This document shows, one piece after another, positions 56,492 to 64,000 of a stretch of 64,000 nucleotides of DNA (positions are counted from its first letter, which is position 1; each line of letters opens with the position of its first letter). Below the pieces are notes generated by a model. That model ran no database searches. It was not told the origin of the DNA and saw only the letters and a list, made by a program, of their open reading frames with translations. Location: positions 27,627,930-27,691,929 of the forward strand of contig NC_086376.1 of assembly GCF_036588685.1 (NCBI RefSeq), given 5' to 3'. The stretch is from Mytilus trossulus (lineage: Eukaryota > Mollusca > Bivalvia > Mytilida > Mytilidae). The position numbers were made by a program, and so were the translations under genes.

Positions 56492-59400
56492 CTAACAAGA
56501 ATCACCAGGTGTGAATCTAAGATTAACAGGTGATAATGAACTAATTGGTGTGTGATCTGCTCCATGAAATCTCTCTGTTGTTATAGAACCACAACTGTCA
56601 TCCATTCTAATGTCTGATATTGTTTCTTTCTTGGATCTTAGGTCCTGTATATTACGTAGAATAACTTTAGCCTCTTCTCTTGTCTGTTTAAAACATAAAA
56701 TACAAGTTTTTAAAATTATAAAACTACGTGAAAATCAGATATTAAATATTTTAGTTATTTAATGTTTAATTAATGTATCGTAACATTATTTTTGCTTTTC
56801 ATAAGTAACACAAGGATTGCCACTAGTGGTGCAGGAACAGCCTGCCCTTTTATTTAAACACTTTTAAGTTTTAATTTTAAGCCTGAAACCATATGAAAAT
56901 TCACTACAAAATGCCTGTGTTAACCACATATGCTTACCTCCTGAAATTCTGTGCATTTCTGGGCTGCAGCATATGCTTCATCTAGTTGACCTTGAGCAAA
57001 GTTAAAATTGGCAAGATATTTATAAGCTTGGCTTAAATCCTCTGGGTTGAATATCTGAAATACATAAATACACAGTTTTAAGTACAGAGAATGAAGCTAT
57101 CCACAATATAATTTTAACGAATACATTATTACTTTTATCCAAAACCAAACTTAACATGACTAATGAACCATGAATATTGGGTCAAGGTCATGTTACACCC
57201 ACCAGACAGACATGTTCTCCTCACATTTATTCAATACACCAAGCATAGTTGACCTAGTAAATATAGCACTTGAAAACAGACAAAAGCTTAACATCACTGA
57301 TACTTACCCCTTGTCTGTTATCCTCATTAACATATTATGTATAAAGTGGGGAGTATCTTTAAAAAAATATGTCACAACTGTTAGTTCACCAATCACTGAT
57401 ACTTACCCCTTGTCTGTTAGCCCCATTTACATATTCTGTATAAGATTTCATTAATCACTGATACTTACCCCTTGTCTGTTAGCCTCATTAACTTATTTTG
57501 TATAAGATTTGACCAATCACTGAGACATACCCCTTGTCTGTTAGCCTCATTAACATATTCTATAAGATTTGACCAATCACTGAGACATACCCCTTGTCTG
57601 TTAGCCTCATTAACATATTCTGTATAAGATTTTACCAATCACTGATACTTACCCCTTGTTTGTTAGCTTCATTAACATATTCTGTATAAGATTTGACCAA
57701 TCACTGATACTTACCCCTTGTCTGTTAGCCTCATTAACATATTCTGTATAAGCAGCAGCAGCATGTGTTTCTTCTGATAATCTCTCATGAAGTCTATATT
57801 TATAAAGAAAAAAAAGAAGGTGAAAAATGATGAAATTCCAATGAATTGCAACATTTAGTCCTTTGCCTTATTTTTCAAATCACTACCTAGTTCACTAAAT
57901 AACTGTTATATTACAATAGTTATTTTCTTTAAGTGGCACCAGCTATGATTTTGACCATATAATTGGGGGGGGGGGGGGATATGTTCCTATTTTCAAACAT
58001 TTAAATATTGAATAATAATTCACTAAACACAGTCAGCTTGGTTTAAATGTGGCAAAAGTTTGCTGATACATTACTTTCTTGAAAATCATTTAATGTGTAT
58101 GCAATCTATGATTTGACATCAGTTATTAAACTATTGTATATGTGCTCAGCATTAACAGTTATAGTATATAGTTTTATTTATTTGTCTGTTTGTCTTTTTC
58201 TTTTTTAGCAGTAACGTTGTCAGTTTATTTTCGATCTATGAGTTTGATTGTCCCTCTGGTATCTGTCCCCCCTCTTTTCTCATGTTTTTCTTTTTTCCTC
58301 CTGCACAGTATGTTAATACTGTATAATGATCCTCTACAATGTTAACTTATTCCATAGGAAACAATGAGTCTGTAAGAATAGTTGTCTCATTGGCAATCAT
58401 ACCCCATCTTCTTATTTTTATATATAACAATTGTAATCTTGAATAACAGTAATGCTGTGAAATTTGAAAACAGTATTAATGGATGAAAACAGAGAAAAGA
58501 CAGTTATGGAATAGAAAACACATATATTTTAGCAGTGCCTGGTAGAAATCGACCTTATGCAGGTGCATGTATACATGTACATGATGATGTATAAGACTTT
58601 GATCGATTTTGGAAATTCAAATACAAAATAAGAGATGAATTTTGGTATATTTTGTAGGATTCTAATAACAACAAAATTTTCAAATAGTTGCAAAATTTCC
58701 TTAGAGATTTGTTCAACCCCGAAAAAGGTTAACATATGACTCATAGATGTGTTACTTCATTTTCATTAGGTCGATTTCTATCCGATGCAGCTCAATTGTT
58801 CATTGATTTTTAACTATGTACTGACTTAGCTAATTTTATGATAGCCATTCCTTCTACATCGCCAATACTATGAGCTTTCCTAAAACATTTTTTAGCCTCC
58901 TGTAATCTTTCTAATTTCTCATAAGACTCTCCAAGTGCTACAACCATTCTGGAATCATTTGGTCTGAAAATATAAAAGTTTAATTTATTCAAAGAAATAC
59001 TGAAAGTATAAAAGATTAAATTAAGCAGTTTCTTTGCTATGTTTTTTGTCAAGTGTATGCAGATTTTTTTTGTCATAAATAAGTCACATATTTTGTCTTT
59101 TTAATTTTTTATTGCATTATGAATTGACATGCAACTATAATTTTTCAGTATTTGTTATTAGATGCAGTAAACTCCTGGATTATTTCAAAAAGACCCTATT
59201 TGAATAATCTATGTTTGACAAAATCAATTATGTCTAAATAAATGGAGAATGTTAATCCATGGACACAGATGATGCCCCTGCTTGCATACAATTTTATAAA
59301 GGGACATAACTTAAGAATGATAAAAGTGACACTACCCAAATTGAACTTGATTTGAGTTAAGTGGTAATAAGTATTGTGTATAGGTTTCAAAATGTTTGGT

Positions 59401-62400
59401 TGAGGCAAACATAAGTTACAGAACAGAAACTAAACATTTTACAATTTTTCTCTATTTATAAAGGAGCATAGCTTGATAATTATTAAAGAGACCCCACCAA
59501 AATTCAAACTAGATCTAGCGTACGTCATATCTTGATTTCAGGAAGCGTTCAACATGGATTTCAAACAAATGCTTTGAAACTTCAAATGCATGTGTTCATG
59601 TCAAATGCTCAGGTGATACCAAACGGACTGGACCTTATTTGTTAAAGATAAAACCAGAGGATTCTGGTAAAAAAGTTTTAAGCGGGAAATACAAATATAA
59701 GATTCTTGGTAGGAACGAAAAAATAAAATAAAATAAAATCTTGCTGGTAAATACAAATAAAAGATTTTCAGGTGGAACAAATTTATAGGGTTGGTCGGTA
59801 AAGGGCAAACAAACAATATTTTAATTTAAGCCTAAGAATTGTGTATAAGTTTCATACCATTTGGTTGAGGCAAACTTAAGTAAGAGAACAGAAACTAAAT
59901 ATTTTGATTTTTTTTCATTTATAAAGGGACATAACTCTAGAACGGTTTAAGTGAAGCCACAAAAATTCAAACTTGATCTGTGTTTTGTGGTTATAAGCAT
60001 TGTGAATAAGTTTTCATTAAATTTAGTTGAGGTAAACTTAAGTTAGAGAACAGAAACAAAAAAATTACCCAATTTTTCCATTTATAAAGGGGCCTAACTC
60101 TAGAACTGTTAAAGTGACACCACCAAAATTCAAACTTAACCTGTGTTTTGTGGTAAAAAGCATTGTGTATAAGTTTCATTACATTTAGTTGAGGTAAACT
60201 TAAGTTAGAGAATGGAAACCAATTTTGGGAAGCACATACGTACAGAAAGACAAGGGTAAAACTTAATGCCCCTCCGCTATGGCCGAAGCATGAAAAACAC
60301 CACTAAATGTTAAAGAAGCAGATGACAGAATGAAGGATTAAAAAGTATTGCTTTTAAACAAAAAAAAGAACAAATAGTTGAGGAAGTTTACGATAGAGAC
60401 AGTTAAGACTGTCCCTTTTGGTCAGCTGATAAGCAACAACATTGAAATCACTACTGACAAGCTATGTCCTCACTTTATTGGAAATAATGTTTCCATTTAT
60501 CTTATCCCAGAAACCAATTTCTAGAACAACAAACTTTATAGGTTGACTATCATCATAATTTAATACCTCAGCTGTTGAGCTTGTCTGTAATAATATAAAC
60601 AATAATGATACATCTTTAGAATTTCATATGTCTGTCCTAATCCGTACCAGGCTCTATAATCCCTTCTGTTTACCTCTGAAATGAATACAAAAGCCCACCT
60701 TCTTTATATTACTCATTGTTCTAGATCAAACTATAAAAAATATACACTTATAATATGTTTAAAAAATAAATAAAACAAAGATTGTCCAAAATTCCACAAA
60801 TTCGAGAGGAAAATCTTATACAGAAAAGAGTAAAATATTATGTTTGTTGTTAAAGACACAACACTGCTGCCAATTTAATGTAGAATCACTATGTAACCCT
60901 TTAATCACTTTCATCACAGGCTAGATAAAATTCTAGAATTATATTTCAAAACAAACTTGCAACTGATAAAGTTACGTTTCCAAGTATAAAAGACAGAAAA
61001 AGAACTAGATGAGTACTGCGAGTACTCTCAGATCTGTTCCTAGTGTCATTTTGTTGTCGGGATGTACAAGTACCCAGCCACGTCCACTTGTATTTTTGTC
61101 AATCTGATGAGTTAAGTCTTTTTCTAATGATTTTTATAGTTCGTTCTTATGTTGTACTGTTATACCACTGTCCCAGGTTAGGGGAGGGTTGGGATCCCAC
61201 TAAAATGTTTAACCTCATTGGCAATCATACCACATCTTTTTTTTCTTATATACCTATTACTCTGCAATCAGAATCACAATTATCAATAGTTGTCCCAACT
61301 GGACAGCTTTATTTGAAGATTCACCATTTCAGTATGATGAAAAACTACCTATAAACACACCTATAGCTTGTCTGTAAGCCTGTAATGCAGCTGATGTATT
61401 TTTCAATTCCATAAATTCATGTCCCATCAATGTCCATGCTGACAGATAATGAGGGTTCAGTTTTAATGCTCTCTGGAAATACATTACAGCTTTCTCATGT
61501 TGTTGTCTTAAGGAATAATAATTTCCTGAAATGACAACAAGTATTAACTATAACATATCCTGACTATGGTAAAATTAAATTTAAAATAAACTTCATTAGA
61601 CCATTGGTGGATAGTTCTCATTGGCAATCATACCATATCTCCTTATTTTTATAGTAAGGTCAAATTCTAAATACACTGGAGTCCTCTTTCTTCTCAATTG
61701 TTTTTTTCTCTCTCAATAACTTGACTGTGAAATGTCCTATCAATATGTACTATTATAAAGTATATAAACACTTTGTAAATCCAAAGACATCATATGCATA
61801 TACATTTTTAAAAGTTGTCAATAGAAAATCAAATATTCAGGGGAAGCATAAAACATCTTGGAATTAGGAGAAAAAAGTTTATAAACCTTAGCATATTTTT
61901 ACTTGGACTAACATATTTAGATACCTATAACACAGCATGTTTCCACTCTGTATTTGTCAATATCACAACATCTATGTGCTAAATGGGCAAGGTCTGCTCT
62001 CATCTCCTGTTATTACGAAAAATATGAAACCTCAAAGATGATACAGAGAACACATTTATATGAGTTTGACATCTTTACTTGTCTTCCCTTTTAATATCAC
62101 AGCATTTTGATGCACAAAAAGTTTACATTTTCATAAATTCTATGTTTTTTATTTATCATATATAGTGATTGAATATTAATAAATGTCATTTATGAAAACT
62201 GTTCCTTAAGGATTGTTTAAAAATAAAACTAAAAATCTAATAGTAACTACTAAAATGAATCACAAAATCAAATGTATAGCAGCATCTTTTGTGGATAAAG
62301 ATAGAGTTTTGGATCTACCAGATAATGATTTCCATTGGTTGCAGTTGCAAAAAGCGCCATATAGATGATCATGTGTAAATGTAGAAAATGAAAATAAATA

Positions 62401-63243
62401 ATTGTGACATGCTGATTGTGTGCCAAGTCTTTTCACCTAAATCATAGGACAATAGTTAGTGACAATTTCAAAGTTATTAATGAATTTGTTATAGTTTCTG
62501 TGTATATCTCTCACGCAAATTTTGGCATGTCAACATATATTTTCAGTTTCATATTAACAAAATTTGTAAACAATAGACACAACTTTTTCCACACCTCCAC
62601 ACTGAAGAGATTCTAAGTGCTGTCATTGGTCAAGAACGATGTAGTCAGAATAGGCTGGACTTTTATCTATTGGTAGGTAGGGCAGTATTATTATCACAAA
62701 TGTTGGCTTACTCTGCCAATGGTGGAGAGGAGGGGACTGGATGATAACCCTTGGCTAGCAAATATGGTAAAGCAGTAGTTAAAACAAAGAAAATAAGGCA
62801 TACATGTATGTCAGACAGAAACTTCAAAACATGTTGCTGGACTATCTAGCTCAAAGGACTCATTTACTTCTGAATTTACTAACTAATTTTTTTAACAATA
62901 ACCAATAAATTGATAAGTCATTTATTGTGAAGCTACCAGTTTAAGACATGGAAAATAAACTAAGGATCATCTTGCTACAATCACTAGTGCAATGCTGTCA
63001 ACATATTGAAATTCCGTAATGTTAGAAAGGTGAGGAATTTGTGCCCAAAATTCAAGCAAGTATTTGATTATTTTGATTTTTTGTTATGATGCAAAAAAAT
63101 ATGATCATCTATCCATGTATCATATGTCACATTGTTATAACGTACCTTTATATAGAGTAGATTTGAGTAGGTGTCCATGTTTTCTAATCGATATGGATCT
63201 AATTCTTGTAATTCTGCAAATGCTGTCACTGACATATCAATCT
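56492..63243 (-). CDS. CDC23: CDC23/APC8 (anaphase-promoting complex TPR subunit), C-terminal 325 residues, 8 exons, 5' part missing
   Basis: Exons in transcript order: 63243-63146, 62006-61925, 61523-61361, 60675-60567, 58963-58826, 57793-57715, 57054-56938, 56683-56492 (stop TAG 56494-56492). All sites are GT-AG and phases agree. Recognised stretches: [21 protein letters not shown]-type [81 protein letters not shown] and a C-terminal SPVNL. These are successive TPR helices of Cdc23, a structural dimeric arm of the APC/C ubiquitin ligase that triggers anaphase. The N-terminal half lies upstream of the window. Two edges of this gene carry tandem exon-derived arrays: the donor of exon 57715-57793 and the last-exon end. 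Confidence 0.95.
56564..57740 (-). other. CDC23 penultimate introns
   Basis: 56684-56937 is unique AT-rich intron. 57055-57714 contains the donor array (57290-57714) and otherwise nothing recognisable. Confidence 0.5.
57290..57752 (-). repeat. 62-bp tandem array of a CDC23 exon end plus splice donor (about 6 extra copies)
   Basis: On the minus strand each unit reads TACAGAATATGTTAATGAGG through AACAGACAAGGG|gtaagtatcagtgattggtc. The functional unit is joined to the exon at 57715-57793. Extra units start (plus strand 'cactga...accccttgt') near 57295, 57395, 57456, 57518, 57578 and 57640. Four extra copies keep gtaagt and two have gtatgt as donor. Reading through the true donor reaches TAA at the next donor, so later donors would truncate the protein. 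Confidence 0.92.
58190..58430 (-). repeat. Dispersed repeat fragment (R2-related), CDC23 intron
   Basis: 'cagtttattttcgatctatg', 'gtttgattgtccctctgg' and 'gttgtctcattggcaatcat' are of the mussel-type repeat edges seen elsewhere, here inverted. A similar 'ctcattggcaatcatacca' lies at 61620. Confidence 0.55.
59260..60300 (+). repeat. About 155-bp tandem-like dispersed repeat, CDC23 intron
   Basis: Units share 'ttataaagggacataactc', 'aaaattcaaacttgatctg', 'gcattgtgtataagtttcat' and 'ttgaggcaaacttaagttag'. Clear units run about 59830-59990, 59990-60150 and 60150-60235, with diverged ones at 59270-59420 and 59455-59560. The end block reads 'cccctccgctatggccgaag'. Confidence 0.75.
61010..61250 (-). 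repeat. Dispersed repeat family R2, inverted partial copy, CDC23 intron
   Basis: Reverse complement of the 3' half of the 43180-43705 copy: 'actgcgagtactctcagatc', 'ccagccacgtccacttgta', 'ctgatgagttaagtcttttt', 'accactgtcccaggttaggg'. Confidence 0.8.
62007..63145 (-). other. CDC23 intron, nothing recognised
   Basis: AT-rich intron sequence between the 62006 and 63146 exon edges. A 66-codon frame at 62416-62616 has no support. Confidence 0.5.
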
Positions 63244-64000
63244 CTACAAAATTAAGGGCAAGATACATTAAATGATTATAACCATGCTATGGCTTACTAT
63301 TGATACTCCTGTTTAAGTAATAACATATCATTATTTTGATTGTTTTAAGGGAATGGATTCCACAGTAAACCAGTCTGTTACTAAAGGGAGTATTTCTTGT
63401 TTTATCAAAATATTTATATTTACTTTTTTCTTTGCGTAATATTATTCTTTCAGCACCGTTTTCTAATAATCGTGAAAACACCAAAGCATGTTCTACAGTT
63501 ATATTCTGTACTATAGATATATATGATATATTGAACTGTTGTAGTGTGTCTCTCAATTCATACAAGTCTTCCGTTGATTTATTTTGATGAAATCAGAAAA
63601 GTTTATTTATTGGTAGGTTATTTCTTCAATAATAAACAATTTCATCAGATGTCTGACCTAAAATTATCTGTTTTTCAATATTTTATTCTAAATTATTCAT
63701 ACAGCCAACAAATGCCTAGTGATTATGTTTAATGCAGGAATTGTGTCCATGATACTTGTATGACAAAGTTTCACAAAATTTGTTTTTATTATTAAAGATA
63801 AGGTCAAAATTGAATATCTATTGATTTTATATGAAAATGAACTCCAATACGTAAATCTGCTACTCATTGATCAGTAAATGTTAAGTATATCTTGTGAACA
63901 GTAAAATTTATGTTTTTTCATCGGCCATGCTTTTTAAAAATACAAATACAGCTTTCTCCTTTTAAAATACCCACTCTGCCAGCTAGACTTCCTTTAACCA
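63244..64000 (-). other. CDC23 intron reaching the window edge
   Basis: No exon with the expected CDC23 sequence preceding DPYR was found here. The acceptor at 63244 (ttttgtag) requires an upstream exon beyond position 64000. A 92-codon minus frame at 63287-63565 is unsupported. Confidence 0.5.

Larger units (their letters stand above)
54727..56563 (-). repeat. 72-bp tandem array of the CDC23 last-exon end including the stop codon
   Basis: On the minus strand each unit reads [25 protein letters not shown], followed by about 9 bases ('aataaagat') that link to the next unit. The complement CTA of the stop begins at 56492 (the functional copy), then 56420, 56348, 56276, 56204, 55872, 55800 and 54774. 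Units are 72 apart except where elements inserted (54786-55732 and 55894-56163) or a 19-base deletion occurs. Only the copy joined to the rest of the exon is read; the others form the 3' flank. Confidence 0.92.

Overview
The window is eukaryotic and AT-rich: genes are split by GT-AG introns, intergenic space is large, and interspersed repeats are dense. Several repeats, including one containing gacaactctccacaagaga and another containing caagaggctctcaagagcc, are ones I associate from memory with mytilid bivalves. The likely source is therefore a marine mussel or close relative; this is inference, since no search was run.

Layout. (1) 1-8940: the C-terminal 416 residues of a TAPT1 (DUF747) membrane protein gene, + strand, seven exons, 5' end off the window. 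(2) 8.5-17.6 kb: a tRNA-derived SINE, a LINE remnant, and a 4.39-kb DNA transposon with TTAA flanks (11609-15996) that carries a broken gene. (3) 17.7-22.6 kb: foldback elements made of CAAAATTGA/TCAATTTTG monomers. Two are complete, with 5-bp target duplications, and both sit inside an older element. (4) 23273-24514: an intronless cGAS-like (Mab-21) nucleotidyltransferase. (5) 24.5-32 kb: repeats, including two TA-flanked foldback MITEs. (6) 32094-34578, - strand: an NHL-repeat protein. (7) 34.6-44.6 kb: no recognisable gene. (8) 44635-54479: an eight-exon short-chain dehydrogenase/reductase (326 residues) with nested transposons in intron 3. (9) 56492-63243, - strand: the C-terminal eight exons of CDC23/APC8, tail to tail with the dehydrogenase. 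No operon-like or shared pathway logic links these genes.

The most unusual signal is a recurring class of minisatellite built from exon edges. In TAPT1, the end of one exon plus its splice donor is tandemly copied into the following intron (94-bp unit, 10 intact donors). The acceptor plus start of another exon is copied into the preceding intron (56-bp unit, 10 extra acceptors), and a third exon start is weakly copied in the same way. In CDC23, an exon end plus donor is copied about six times into the next intron (62-bp unit). The end of the last coding exon, including its stop codon, is copied at least seven times downstream (72-bp unit). Two MULE-like elements later inserted into that last array. 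Using any wrong splice site in the three large splice-site arrays gives a premature stop.

All gene models come from reading splice sites, frame continuity and remembered family similarity. No alignment or transcript evidence was available.
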